DNA of 64,000 nucleotides, taken from positions 103,529 to 167,528 of the forward strand of contig OENT01000186.1 of NCBI GenBank assembly GCA_900239685.1. Direction: 5' to 3'. This stretch comes from Rotaria macrura (lineage: Eukaryota; Rotifera; Eurotatoria; Philodinida; Philodinidae). The position numbers were made by a program, and so were the translations under genes. The notes beneath the pieces are model-generated. The model saw only the letters and a list, made by a program, of their open reading frames with translations, did not search any database and was not told where the DNA came from. Positions 39,229 through 51,299 of this stretch are shown here, one piece after another. Numbering within the stretch: the first letter of the stretch is position 1; every line of letters starts with the position of its first letter.

Positions 39229-42200
39229 ATGCAGTGTTACATTGACGACGGCTACCAAAGCATAAATGTTCTCATGCAATGGTCTCAAGAATTATTTTCG
39301 ACGTCATCTGTTCATGAAATACGAGCGAAACTTTCTCAGATAAAAGTTTTTTACGATGATGCTTCATCACATTTGAATCATGCTGAAAGAACCAGGAGTA
39401 TTAGTGGTTGGTGCATGTCGCGAATTCTCTTACTTGTGCGACGAGTTTCCCGTACCCTTACACATATAGCTCGTGATTCTCAGCGAAAAACCATGTGTCT
39501 CGATGAGCTAGAAGTGTTACTAACCGATGTGCACTCTGATTGCGAGAGAATTATCATTATTGAGCAAGATTTGACGAATCACCCGTTGATGGAACTGCGT
39601 GCATTTGAAGCTGAACTACAGTACGAAAAGATACTCTATGAAAGAGAAAATATTACTCGACGAGTAGAAACGAAGATTGACGTTGGCATATTAACGCTTT
39701 ATCTCACGCATTGTATTGCCGACAACTCGTTTCTAAACGTGAACGGACTCATTGATGATTTGGGTGAATTTCTGAAGAACCATGGAATCCCCGTAGATAT
39801 AGACAAATATGAAAACCTAAACCGACGCTTGAATCAGTTACAAATTCCGTTGGAATTCTTTTTACAAAAATTTCAACTTGATACAAGAACCCCATTTGAA
39901 AGAGAACATTTGCGACAAGAGCTCGGTCGTGATAGAAATGTGTCTTCGCATGTTGACGAACATATTCTGCACGGACTTACCAAGAGAGACCCATCGATGG
40001 GAGAAATACGCAAAAGAATAACTATAACTGATATCTTGAAAAATAATCGGTACATTGTACTTCTCGGAGATCCTGGCAGTGGAAAAAGTACGTTTTTGCG
40101 TTTCGTCACTCGAAACTTTGCAAATAATCTACTAAATTCAGTGCAAACTATTGGAAGCGAAAGAACTCCGCTTGTCCGAATACCGATTTTGATTCATCTT
40201 GCATTGTTCGCTAAAGAATGTGCTGAGAAAGACTCATTGTCTATTTTGGATTATATCGAAAACAAGGAGAACACACTTTTACCAGGAACTGGAGACATGT
40301 TGAAAGAAGAAATTATGAAAGGCAACTGTGTACTTCTATTCGATGGGCTTGACGAAGTTTTTACATTTGAAAGTCGTCGTAGAGTAGTTTACTGTGTACG
40401 AAGTTTCATTGAGCAATTCGCTCTTAGTCCGGCATTTATATCACCTTTTGATAGTTGGAACGCATCTCTTGAACGTTCTTTAAATGGTGAACTGCCATGG
40501 GAAACTAGTGGGAACCAGGTTATAATGACAAGTCGATATATTGGTTACGATGCCATTTCATTCGAAGGTCATAGTATTTCACATTATATAGTAACACCTC
40601 TGGAGAACGAAGAAAAAGATAAATTTATTAATCATTGGTATTCTCACGTGCATCAATCTGTTAATAACGTTTTGCTCTCACACAATCTCAACGATTTGTT
40701 TGAAGCATGCACTTCTTGGGTGGTTTACGCTGATGAATTGAAACATAATATTAAACAAAACACCGAATTATATGCCATGACCTCTAATCCTATACTTCTT
40801 TCAATGATCTGCGCTCGAATATATCTTTCGAAGAACAAATCACCACACACACTTCGGATTCATCTTTATCAAGAGTTTGTTGGTTCGGTATTCCGTAGCC
40901 GACGTTTGTCGAAAAAAACGGCAATGTCAGAAGATATGATGCACTGGATTCTGGAAGATGTAGCAGCGTATATGCATAAAGAAGAGCCAAGTGGCATCAT
41001 CGATCGATTCGTGTTAAAACGTGTTTGTGTTCATTCAATGAAGGCGTATTATAAAAAATACGAGAATTCTCACATGGCAGACACACAAAATTTGGAGATT
41101 GCAGCTGATGAGTTTGTCCAACTGGTTGATCAGAACACTGAGTTATTGATTGCTCGAGGTCAGCAAATTTACGGATTTGTTCAGATGACATTTCAGGAAT
41201 ATTTCACTTGTTTACGATTGGTTCGCAGCGATGCTGATGGAGAGAATATTCAAGAAGTACTCGGAGCATTGCTCGCTTATATTAGAAAGCCTAGATTTTT
41301 GCTTCCTGTTTTATTAGGCTTAGAATGGCTAAGTTGTAACTGGACGATGAAAGGATTTAATGCACTTTGTCAACAACTAGTTATTCATGACACTAAGAAC
41401 CAGCACCTTCCTGTCGGAGCGATGCTACTGATTGAAGCAATTAAGAAACTCAATCATAAGCCAGAAAACTCTATTCTTTATTATGCTTTTGATCAGTTTG
41501 CTCATGCTCACACGAAACTTGGTTGGTTCTTTCACTGCCCATCTCTTGGTGAGCAACTTTACATTGGTCTCGAAGCTCTTTTGACAGCACAATCAAGTCA
41601 ATGGCTATTGTTGTATCTGGAAAAAGCTCTCTCATATGAAATAGTTGACTTATGTTTCCTAATTCATCGATGCGTCTCGAATGCTCCAGAGTTTCCAGAC
41701 TGGTTGGATGCAGATATATGTATGATTCTGTCTACATATATCCAACATGATATCGATAACAATGAGTATGCTGTTGAACAATTACTTTGTCTTGTTGCTG
41801 AAAGAAAATACGAAAGACTATGGAAAATAAGAGCTAATTCGAGAGGACTAGAAGCGCTTATTAAAAGCATCGAAATGAACCAGGATCAGCATCATCCGCT
41901 TATATTATCCGTTATTATTGCACTGCATGGAGGATTGTGTGGAAAAGAATTTAATGGTCTTCACATCCATCGCGATTCTGCTCTGTCCATCTTTATTGCA
42001 GAATATTACAATCGAATTAGTCTTCCTCATGCTGCAAAAGTTTCTCTTCTGCTTGAAAGATGTGATATAATTATTCATGAAAAAGGAAATGATGATATGT
42101 CATTGGCCGTATTAGATGCATTCACTACTCTATTGTGTCTCAAAGGAATGAACGATCATGATCTATGCAAAGAATACAAGTTTCACCGAGGATTTCAGGC

Positions 42201-45200
42201 AGCCATACGAAGACTGAAAAGCACATTTTTATATCTTCGGAATCGATGTGGTTGTTCATTTTCCGATTTCTTGATCGAGGACGGGTATTTGGCAAACTTG
42301 TGTGCTGGTAGCAACGCTGCATATAAAAATGTTCTGGGATCAACTCGGCAATATACTACTAAAGAAGAAGATACTTCTTCCGTTTCTGTTGAAGTTGAAA
42401 TGCTAGCCAGCGAATACACGTTGGCGTTTATGGATGCTATAGCCATCTCTTTGGCTTCTCTGAGCTTGAGCATTGACCAAGTGTCTATTGCAATGGAGCA
42501 CAGTCTTTCACTGTTTAAATGGAGAATGCCCATTAACATCTGGACGGATAAAATACGTATATTCGTTAAAAGGCATGATTTGCCGTACAGCATAACAAGA
42601 GTTATTCCGGAGTGGATTTCGTTTCTGTCCATGATTATCCATTCAGATGATTATATTAAGATTTGCTATAAAGATGAAAAGTATTTACACAATCAATTTA
42701 TGAAATCAATATATGATCGTACGCATATTTTCTACTTCACCAAAGACCATCCATTGTTTCTTCTTTCATTTATCAAACCTCATCGTCGAGCCTTGTTTTG
42801 TCGCTTTATAACAACTAATTCACTTAATTCAGATGCGAGCTCTTCAAATGACTGGACCAAGAAAATGGCACATGTTTATCTATTGATAGAGTGCCTTGAT
42901 GACTTTCCACGCAAATATGATAATAATATTTGTGCGTTCGCGTTCTTTATTATTCTTCTTCAGCCGATTCTAAGTGCCAACAGGCTTGAACATTTTATTT
43001 GGGCCTATTTTCTCAGTGATAAGCTGGAACGGATCGGTAAATTGAAGGATTTCTTAAGAGGTGTGTCCCACTTATTTCCGTGGGCACAAACAATCGAGTG
43101 TTTGGACAGCAAATCAGTGCTTCGTGTAATTGAAGAACAAAGAAGATTTCTGGCAAAGGCACTCTTAAACAACAGCAACCCACAGCGAGATTTTGAGATA
43201 TACACAGTGTGTATATCTCTTGTTCATCTATCCACAATTCACTGCGAAGATGTTAGTACACTTTATGATTCTCTTATTAAGGAAGTCCAATGTGGCGCGC
43301 TGGAAATTAGCAATCCTTTTTATAAAGTGCATGCTCTAAGTTATCGTACAAATTTTAATGCCACAAAATATCTTGAGAGTATACCGTTTTTATCTTACTT
43401 CTTAATGATAGAAAAGCTTGATCAACACGAAAAGTACGTTGATTATACAATTGAACGTTTGAACCGGTTTTTTCATGATTCAAATCAAATTGAAGACCGG
43501 ATAGCTGTTTGTGAAGCATTATTGCCGAGCAAAGGTTTTCGTAGACGTATTCTCGACAATGCAGACAAGTGGCTACCATGGAACAGTTTTTTAATGATAA
43601 GTCATGCGCTACACATAAAATCTCCTATTCTTCATTTCTATTTAGAGAATACAGACGATTTCCGCTGCAAAAAACTGTCGAACCTAATAGTTACATTTCA
43701 CGCTTGTATTTATCTGGCATTATTGATCATTGATACACAGATCGTGCCAGATGAATTTGAAGAACAACCTATTACATGCTTGGATCTCTCTGACAGTAAA
43801 AAAAAACTCATGCCATCTGGGCATCCCCCATGTTTGTCTAGAAGTCAGGCGCATGCTATAACGGAATATCTGAAAACCACATTTCTATCTTCGAAGCTGA
43901 GTGTAATTGAAACGGCATTACATCGATTCGACGAAGCTGAAACAGATTCGTATATATATATACAACAGTGGTTTCAATATCGAGATTCCTCTGATCTGAA
44001 ACTATTTGCATGGCATGCATCAATACTATTACCAATAGACAACATTCAACAAATATCCATACTTGTTGATATTTTTGAATCGGACAATGACTATTTCTTA
44101 ATGAAAGTAAGAGATAAGCGTTTTGCTATATCTTTGTCACCAAATCCATCTTTACTAAATGAGTTGACTGAACGCATGGCACAAATATTTCGTTTCAAAA
44201 CTAAACCATTTCCTTTCTCGTTTCTGAAAAGATTAATAATTGATCGCAAAGAACTTCTTCTACAACTTTTCCAAGCTGAACAACGATTAATATGCGAAAA
44301 ACTTGAATGCAATCGTGCTGAACTTGTTTTAGAAGCCTCCCCTCAAAATGAACAACAGATAATATGGGGAAAACTTCAGACGGATCCATCCATTTTGGGA
44401 CAGTTCGTTTTCAACGTAAATATAAAGCAGTTGACACAGGCATTCATTTTGGAAATGTATTCTGTGCTCGATGGAGTAAATATAGGATTGTTGAGTACCG
44501 AAGCAGATCGGTGTCTCTATCTACTCTCCTTACAAGAGTCTTTCGAACAATTTCGTTATTATATGTCCAAGAAACTTCATGTATCTAAAGAATACATTTC
44601 CCTAGAAGAACGCTTCAGAACTTTCATTTGGAGGATGATCGTTGAATCAAACCACGACTCGATAAGGGGGCGGTTGGTCCTTCGTAAGTGTATAGGCTTC
44701 TATTGTAATGAAATCTGGCCATTGACTGATTGTGATCTAAGCATTATGCAAAAGATCGCAACCGAATCTTCTGCAGCTGATCTGTGTGAAATGTTAACTA
44801 TCGTCACTGGTGATCTAGAGATCAGAAAAGTTTATTTAAATGACGAAAGTACAAGGGAATATCGTAATAGATTGGACCAGCTTTATGACACGTCTACAAC
44901 TCAATGCGATGATACGACCGAAGTCAAACAGATTGCTGAGTATATTAGCAGACATGGTTCTACGTTACTTTCAATATTTGCAAAAGACTTTATTCGCTCC
45001 TTAGATACTGCGAGTAAAGGATATGTCGAGCTAAGTCGAGCTGATCTTTATGGAAAAATTGCAGACCGTATATGCGAGCTGTCGACTCGCAATTTTCACC
45101 TAGCAATCAGAGAAATGCCTCAAAAAGAATTAAAGTTCAAAGAGCTATTATATAAAACAAAATCTTATCAGCACCTCGCATATTACGGGGAACTAACATC

Positions 45201-45828
45201 TCAACTATCGGAACTTATTTTTGCAGAGGGTTCAGATACAGAAAATGACGAAGATATTCAACATCAGATTATACCTCTTATTACTAGTGTAGCTAATCGG
45301 CGTGTGCTGGAACAACAATACCAAAAACTGACGTCAAAATATTCTTCAGAACGTTTACTGGCCGGATGGCTACTAGTTCAATTAGCACTATGTGATGCCA
45401 TTTCTGCTCAAGAAACAAGTGATAAAATCTCAATAGCAGTACAAGATCCATTTATTCAGCAGCAAATGAAATGGTTTCATGCTGATATCAAGTACTGCCC
45501 AGGACACAACGGCTTAGCTCAGGAAATGCACCAAATGGTTTTACAGCTGTCATTTGCTCACAGAGAATCATTGTCAGATTCTGTTCAACCGTGCCATGAA
45601 CCGATGTTCGTTTTCCACAATGCTAAACAAACCAGAAATCAGGTGGTCTGGCTTTTTATTACAAATGAATTATTGCACGTAGATGAACTTGATGACAGCA
45701 TCGATTCAAATAATGGTAATAGCGACGATGATGACATCAGTGAAGATGACATCAGTGGATGGCAAAACGTTGATCTCGCTAGCTTACGCTATAAGACAGT
45801 GAAGTCAGACGAAATCGGGGAATCTTGA
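39229..45828 (+). CDS. Very large single-exon NACHT (STAND) NTPase
   Basis: One frame of 2,199 residues. Residues 1-265 are helical and unrecognised, occupying the place of an effector or sensor domain. The NACHT NTPase starts near 270: Walker A GDPGSGKST at 280-288, Walker B LLFDGLDEV at 369-377, then VIMTSRYIGYD near 431. A NACHT-associated helical segment ends in QQIYGFVQMTFQEYFTCLRL near 635-655, characteristic of these proteins. The remaining 1,500 residues are helix-rich, without the leucine-rich, WD40, TPR or ankyrin repeats I can recognise, and finish with an acidic tail (SDDDDISEDDISGW). STAND NTPases act as ligand-triggered oligomerising switches in immunity and cell death, so such a role is inferred. 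No membrane segment is evident. No intron is needed across 6.6 kb, unlike genes at the left of the window. Confidence 0.93.
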   Translation: MQCYIDDGYQSINVLMQWSQELFSTSSVHEIRAKLSQIKVFYDDASSHLNHAERTRSISGWCMSRILLLVRRVSRTLTHIARDSQRKTMCLDELEVLLTDVHSDCERIIIIEQDLTNHPLMELRAFEAELQYEKILYERENITRRVETKIDVGILTLYLTHCIADNSFLNVNGLIDDLGEFLKNHGIPVDIDKYENLNRRLNQLQIPLEFFLQKFQLDTRTPFEREHLRQELGRDRNVSSHVDEHILHGLTKRDPSMGEIRKRITITDILKNNRYIVLLGDPGSGKSTFLRFVTRNFANNLLNSVQTIGSERTPLVRIPILIHLALFAKECAEKDSLSILDYIENKENTLLPGTGDMLKEEIMKGNCVLLFDGLDEVFTFESRRRVVYCVRSFIEQFALSPAFISPFDSWNASLERSLNGELPWETSGNQVIMTSRYIGYDAISFEGHSISHYIVTPLENEEKDKFINHWYSHVHQSVNNVLLSHNLNDLFEACTSWVVYADELKHNIKQNTELYAMTSNPILLSMICARIYLSKNKSPHTLRIHLYQEFVGSVFRSRRLSKKTAMSEDMMHWILEDVAAYMHKEEPSGIIDRFVLKRVCVHSMKAYYKKYENSHMADTQNLEIAADEFVQLVDQNTELLIARGQQIYGFVQMTFQEYFTCLRLVRSDADGENIQEVLGALLAYIRKPRFLLPVLLGLEWLSCNWTMKGFNALCQQLVIHDTKNQHLPVGAMLLIEAIKKLNHKPENSILYYAFDQFAHAHTKLGWFFHCPSLGEQLYIGLEALLTAQSSQWLLLYLEKALSYEIVDLCFLIHRCVSNAPEFPDWLDADICMILSTYIQHDIDNNEYAVEQLLCLVAERKYERLWKIRANSRGLEALIKSIEMNQDQHHPLILSVIIALHGGLCGKEFNGLHIHRDSALSIFIAEYYNRISLPHAAKVSLLLERCDIIIHEKGNDDMSLAVLDAFTTLLCLKGMNDHDLCKEYKFHRGFQAAIRRLKSTFLYLRNRCGCSFSDFLIEDGYLANLCAGSNAAYKNVLGSTRQYTTKEEDTSSVSVEVEMLASEYTLAFMDAIAISLASLSLSIDQVSIAMEHSLSLFKWRMPINIWTDKIRIFVKRHDLPYSITRVIPEWISFLSMIIHSDDYIKICYKDEKYLHNQFMKSIYDRTHIFYFTKDHPLFLLSFIKPHRRALFCRFITTNSLNSDASSSNDWTKKMAHVYLLIECLDDFPRKYDNNICAFAFFIILLQPILSANRLEHFIWAYFLSDKLERIGKLKDFLRGVSHLFPWAQTIECLDSKSVLRVIEEQRRFLAKALLNNSNPQRDFEIYTVCISLVHLSTIHCEDVSTLYDSLIKEVQCGALEISNPFYKVHALSYRTNFNATKYLESIPFLSYFLMIEKLDQHEKYVDYTIERLNRFFHDSNQIEDRIAVCEALLPSKGFRRRILDNADKWLPWNSFLMISHALHIKSPILHFYLENTDDFRCKKLSNLIVTFHACIYLALLIIDTQIVPDEFEEQPITCLDLSDSKKKLMPSGHPPCLSRSQAHAITEYLKTTFLSSKLSVIETALHRFDEAETDSYIYIQQWFQYRDSSDLKLFAWHASILLPIDNIQQISILVDIFESDNDYFLMKVRDKRFAISLSPNPSLLNELTERMAQIFRFKTKPFPFSFLKRLIIDRKELLLQLFQAEQRLICEKLECNRAELVLEASPQNEQQIIWGKLQTDPSILGQFVFNVNIKQLTQAFILEMYSVLDGVNIGLLSTEADRCLYLLSLQESFEQFRYYMSKKLHVSKEYISLEERFRTFIWRMIVESNHDSIRGRLVLRKCIGFYCNEIWPLTDCDLSIMQKIATESSAADLCEMLTIVTGDLEIRKVYLNDESTREYRNRLDQLYDTSTTQCDDTTEVKQIAEYISRHGSTLLSIFAKDFIRSLDTASKGYVELSRADLYGKIADRICELSTRNFHLAIREMPQKELKFKELLYKTKSYQHLAYYGELTSQLSELIFAEGSDTENDEDIQHQIIPLITSVANRRVLEQQYQKLTSKYSSERLLAGWLLVQLALCDAISAQETSDKISIAVQDPFIQQQMKWFHADIKYCPGHNGLAQEMHQMVLQLSFAHRESLSDSVQPCHEPMFVFHNAKQTRNQVVWLFITNELLHVDELDDSIDSNNGNSDDDDISEDDISGWQNVDLASLRYKTVKSDEIGES

Positions 45829-46744
45829 AATTCGAAGATCCCATTTTCATCCTCAGGATAGAGGATTCACGGTCTTTCTCCTGATTATAAGTCAATTTCT
45901 GTTCATTTGATGAAGAAGAAAGTCAAAGAATGAATTTTGAAAATGAATTAAATCGGTCATTTGTGACTTATGCTAGCTTAATTTTATCGATATTTTGAAA
46001 TAAGGTTGTCTCTTGAGAAGAAATGAATTCCATGTGTCTGTATAGAATAATCGAAAGTTAAGTCCATCATAAAGATAGAAGCCAGATTTTCTGTTGTGAA
46101 AGGAAGATAACTAAAAAAGCTTACTAACCATTGACATTAGTGCGAATATTGAAAACAGTTGTCAAGAGCTACATTAGAATTCCTTCGAACCTCACAAGTG
46201 AGCAAACAGCAGATTAAATGTCTAGCCTTTTTTCTTGTCATGCCATCCAATCCTGACTTGCCTTTGTCTCAATGATGACTCTAGCATGATTAATCTGAAA
46301 GTTGACCCGTCATCCATACCAGTCCTAACAATGTGATTGGTGGCCGCCATGAGCTATGAAAGCATCAGTCTAATGTTCTAAGGTGACCTGTCATGGACAA
46401 TAGATATTCTAAATCAAGACAAAAGTACACTTTGGACGTTTGGAATTGTCATGAACGAGAACTTCTTGAGAAGGCATGCTTAAATCAATGAAAAGCAGAC
46501 CAGAGCGTGGGTGTCAGTATGGGTGTGTCGTATATGTCGGTATGATCGTGGATGTGCTGATCTTGTGCTGCTTCGCAAACGCGCCAAAACCCTAAATACA
46601 TCTCTTATACGCTTGGCGTTACTGAGATCATCAATTCTGTAATCATGGTAATATACCAGAATGCACTACTCTCCCAAAGACTGTTAGAGCACAAACTCTT
46701 TTTACTTCATAAAATCTAAAGTTTATTGAAGTAAAACATCATTC
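45829..46744. other. Downstream of the NACHT gene, nothing recognised
   Basis: Contains the presumed 3' UTR. No open frame, repeat or structured motif was identified before the dispersed repeat begins near 46745. Confidence 0.45.
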
Positions 46745-47682
46745 TTTTCAGGAAAATTCTTTTCCTGACGACAAAACTATCGATGAAAATTTCCAGAAAT
46801 AGACTAAAGTGTTGGATTTCACTTCCCTAATTCTTTTTGGTGGACTGTTGTAAAATATCGTTATTTTCCAAAAAACCTTCCTTTGGCCGTAAAACAAAAA
46901 TCAAAATTTAGAAAGTCTGACTTTAAATTCGGATTGCGCAACCCCGATTTTTATGGTTGAACCGCTGTAGATGAGTCATAGTATTTCTACTGAAGACATT
47001 TGATTTGCCACAAACAAAGAAACGTTGTTCTTAATATGAACTTCCCTTTCTGTCCAGAGCTGGGCGAGTACTTTTCTCGAGTACTTCAGTATTTCGATTA
47101 ACACGAATACGGTAGTTGATCTTTTAGGCCGATTTCAACTCTAGGTGATCCAGAACTTTTCGGGCCTCAAAACTGTGTTGACCACAATACTTTTCGGCTC
47201 GTTATTATGCTGTTAAAAGCGTTAAAAGTCAAGTACTCGAGAAAAGTACTCGAGTCGAGTATTTTTCTCGAGTACGCGACTTTCAACATTTGTCTTAGCT
47301 TAAAAATGAACCGGAAGGTATTGTGCTCAACACAGTTTTGTAGCCCGAAATGTTCTGCATCACCTAGAGTTGAAATCAGCCTAAAAGATCAACTGCTGTA
47401 TTTGTGTTAATCGAAATACTGAAGTACTCGAGAAAAGTACTAGCCCAGCTCTGCTTCAGTCGATGGAAAAACTCCTCGTTTTTGGTCGGTTCAATATTAG
47501 GCCAATGGAGCCACAGATCGAAAAACCGATAACAGATTGGGATTCCTGTCTCACAATAATCTGCAGCAGTTTTTCATCAAAAGACCAAAAAGCATAAAAA
47601 TAAGCTAGCCTCTCATATGGCTTTTTTGAACTAGACACATACACACAAACTTACTTTGTTCATATAACCCTCAATACAGTGG
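46745..47682 (+). repeat. Dispersed repeat, copy 2, interrupted by a nested MITE
   Basis: Aligns with 32399-32920 on both sides of the insertion at 47055-47453. The left part shares AAAATTCTTTTCCT and TTTGGCCGTAAAA; the right part shares CAGATCGAAAAACC and TTTTTCATCAAAAGACCAAA. Without the insertion it would be about 530 bp, the size of copy 1. No known superfamily was recognised. Confidence 0.75.
47055..47453. mobile_element. Nested hAT-like MITE with GAGTACT motifs
   Basis: Ends CAGAGCTGGGCGAGTACTTT and its near-perfect complement at the right. Long inverted arms (CAGTATTTCGATTAACACGA and beyond) enclose a CTCGAGTACTCGAGTCGAGT centre. Flanking octamers TTTCTGTC (47047-47054) and CTTCAGTC (47454-47461) agree at six positions, fitting an aged 8-bp duplication. 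The empty site is visible in the paralogous repeat at 32399-32920 (CTCTTCAGTTGA). Confidence 0.85.
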
Positions 47683-47689
47683 ATAGAGT

Positions 47690-50451
47690 ATCGACTCCGA
47701 CTATTGTGCAGTATATCGTAAAAGCATTGCTCTATGTTTTTGTTTCATCTCATTGGAAGAAAAAGAAACAGCATTTCATCAAAAAGCTCTGTTGTGGACC
47801 CCTGCTGTGAATGCGTGTAATTTAAGTCGACAAGCGGTGACTTTGATTCATTCAATTGTATAGTATAATGATTAAATTTTCAGCTTCTTATCTATCTTGC
47901 GACTTGAACAATCGATATTTTCACTTTGCTCCACAGTAAAATGAGAAAAATTTCTGCCTTTTACATTTGAAAGGTTCATAATCAGAGAATCTCACAGATA
48001 CTACTCTATCAACTATTATAGTCACCGTTAATTTGCGAGAGTCCCTCCTTGCTAAAAATAATAGCGAAATCAGTAAAATTTGACCATCTGCTTTATATTG
48101 TAAAATCATATAATTCTTAATAGTACATATGCTACAAAGTAATACAAATGCGCAAAAATATCCTCCATTACTTCAAACACGTATCTCTATGGTTCCAAAC
48201 TTAACTAGACTAGGCAAGTTGTCTGAAACATTAAGTCAAAGTAGAAGAGACTTCTTGGAGAGTTCAAGCTAGTCAAGATCAAGGTTACCAATACGTTCTC
48301 GAAACGGTCTAGTCATGAATAGTGCAAATGGCAGTTCTCACTAGCTCATATCACTCTTGAAAACGGTTCAGGCAAGTCAGTTTTACGGATGATCCCTTTT
48401 TATTTTCTTTTATACTAAACGATAAAGAAAAATGAATCTTTTAACTTTAGAGAAAAAAATAAAAATAAATTCTTTGTTTTAAAAAGATACCAAAGAGAGT
48501 CATCCTGACAGCCGGATCCGTATGGATCCCCAACAGCAGCCCGATCCAATTTGATGTAAATTTCTATAAAACTGATGAATTCCTGCAGAAATCCGGGTTG
48601 TGGACCAATATTCGGATCCCTAGTATTACGATCCGATCATATCTTACTGTCGGAGTCGATGCAACCTGTTGAAGGGCTTTGACTGACCTCTAGTGTTAGC
48701 ACCAGATATTAAATCGTGTCCAAATATTAAAATATGAATACTCCGTCGGATTCGCAAGTAGTTCCTCAATCCGGGATCTCATAGGTTTTTTTCGGCTAGT
48801 CGGATCTTGTAGATTCAATAGGAGTCAGTGTTGGATTCATCCACCTGGGTAAATGATAGCTTGTTTTTCAATTGTTTATCGTTATTTTCTGTAGATAAAT
48901 GATCCGTTCAATTTGATTTAGCAAAGCAATACTAAATGACCATCCACAGTCAGATATTCGATATTGTCGGACAAAATGTTGTAATCTATCTATAAACACT
49001 TGTCATTTTTGGCCTGTTATAGTAATGGACGGAGTCTGACTAGTATGAATAAGAGTCCCACATCGATCATTTCGATCGTTTAGAATGACACCTTATAAGG
49101 CCTGAAACGGCTAGATTTCTGGTGTAAACGGTGAAAACCGTGGACTAGTTTTGGCCATTTTTCACCCGTTCTAGAATTGTAATCCGTCATACCAGATCAT
49201 AGAAATTCTTTCACCAGAACTGACTCAGCACTTAATCATGCTGTTTCCTCTGATTAACAATGAGTCCCGTAGGCACCGTTTTCTCTACCGTACATTTAGT
49301 CTCTGAAAAACAATGTTATTCGACATTTACTGTCTTAATCGGTTTCTTTTATCTATAGAATAAAAATATATTTAATTCAAATAAAAAATGATTTCTACGA
49401 ATTCCGTTTGTTACTTAAAGAGAAAAAAATGAGATTAAAAGAATCGAGAGTTTAAAAAAATGATTCGTATTCAATTGATTATTATTTTAATGAAAAAAGA
49501 AACAAATAGCTCTGAATAGAAAAATTCTCCTCAGAATCCGATCGACCATCATGTAAAGTAGGAGAAAGATCATAGTTTCAAACTAAGAAAACATATGTAT
49601 GTATTGCATTAACCATCATCACAATCTAAAACAGACATGTGGACAATACAATTGTTGACATGATTTAAAGTCATGTATCGACGACGAACGAAAGACCGAA
49701 AGAAAGATATACGTCCGCTCTCGTTAAATATTTTGAAGTCATATGAAAATTAATATCATTACCCCATACTTAATCTAAGAGAAAAAAATCATTTCAATTG
49801 ATAAAGATAACACTATACAATGGGAAAATGATATGGATTAACATAATACGTTTCTTTAATTGAAATAATCTCTTACTTAAAATGAAAAATGAACGATTTA
49901 AACTAGAGTAGAAGCTATGCATAAGATAGCACTTAATCGACAAATTATCGCCAGAGTGGAATTGAAGTAACATCCTCTGAGATGAGACAGGCAGACTGAG
50001 GTGCTTAATCGGGAATGACTGATGAAATAGAGACTGAGTGTACTGCAGTTCAAAGATAATAACAATATTTATCGTGTAAAAAAAAATCTAAGTTGTTACG
50101 GTGATGTCGCGCATTGACATCATCTCTCTGTATATATATGTTATCCTCTATCTTCTTTCATCTTTTCTCTTTGATCTCTATTGGTATTTTCTTTTCGTTA
50201 TATATATATATGTTCGTTCATGTGAAAAGATATAGAATAAAAAGTTCGTGCGAGTACATCTGCACATATATCATGGTGCATACATATATAAGAGAAACGA
50301 AGGAAAACGAATCCTAACATAAGTAATACCGAAGAGTTTAGAAATTCACACAAGGATGGTACGAAATATTGTAAGCACTTTTCTATTCAAATAGTGGTCG
50401 TTACTATTTTATTAAATAAATCGATTTTCTTAGAAAAGTTCAGAAAAAGTA
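47690..50451. other. 2.8 kb without recognised genes
   Basis: AT-rich, interrupted by somewhat more GC-rich text at 48500-48850 with repeated GGATCC/CGGATC words, perhaps a decayed element whose ends I cannot place. There is a (TA)n-rich stretch near 50130-50210. No coding pattern. Confidence 0.4.
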
Positions 50452-50459
50452 ACCCATAT

Positions 50460-50866
50460 TAGGGGTGGCACTTTAACTTTACTTGAAAAGTTAAAGTTAA
50501 AGTAAAAACACTTTAAACTTTAACTTTAATTAAAGTAAATAGCTTTAAACCTAAACTTTAATAAAAGTAGTGCAAAAATGAAAAATAATTTTTAGCCCTT
50601 TATGTGCGATTTGGTGTGGTTTTTAGAGTAACTTTAAACTTTAAAAAAGTTAAAGCACTTTAAACTTTGATTAAAGTTTAAAGTTACTTTAAAAACTACA
50701 TAGAACCGTACATAAAGAGCTAAAAATTACTTTTCATTTTTACACTACTTTTATTAAAGTTAAAGTGTTAAAGTGTTTTCCTTTAATTAAAGTTAAAGTT
50801 TAAAGTGTTTTTACTTTAAACTTTAACACTTTTTTAAAGTGTTTCAAAGTTAAAGTGCCACCCCTA
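50460..50866. mobile_element. hAT-like MITE with AAAGTTAAAGT interior
   Basis: Ends TAGGGGTGGCACTTTAACTT and the complement, flanked by perfect 8-bp duplications ACCCATAT at 50452-50459 and 50867-50874. The body is a large palindrome of ACTTTAAACTTTAA-type units; arms around GTACATAAAGAGCTAAAAAT pair with the inverted copy on the left. No coding capacity. Perfect duplications suggest a fairly recent insertion. Confidence 0.92.
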
Positions 50867-51299
50867 ACCCATATTTTTTTTTTCGTTCATCATATGAAAC
50901 ATCTTTAGGTATGTTTTCATGAATAGATGGAATATAGTTAGCAACGTTAAAAAGCGATAGTCGTAAGTGGAAGTGGTACTGACAGTGCTGAAATAACCAT
51001 TGCATAAGACCACAGTTTTTCACATTATTCACGCGCTTTACTGTCTATCGTAAACTGTCATCGCAAGGTTAGCCGTGTTCCACCCTTGTTGACCGTTTAT
51101 AGACCTCTATTTTTATATGATTGAGGGACAAGCCATTGTAGGGTACGTGGGCATTCTGGACTAGTATATGCGTAGTTGTATAAACGTGCTCGTCAAGATG
51201 ACCAGTCTTGTTCACAACAAGCCTTTCAAGAATAAAGTCAGTGGTAGTCTAAACGATCGGTACTAGTCGTGTTGGGCGTTTTCTTTCATTTTTTACTCG

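Noticed and set aside
40091-45700. Many antisense frames of 60-145 codons across the NACHT gene
   Set aside because: Shadows of a long coding frame on the other strand; none has a recognisable domain.
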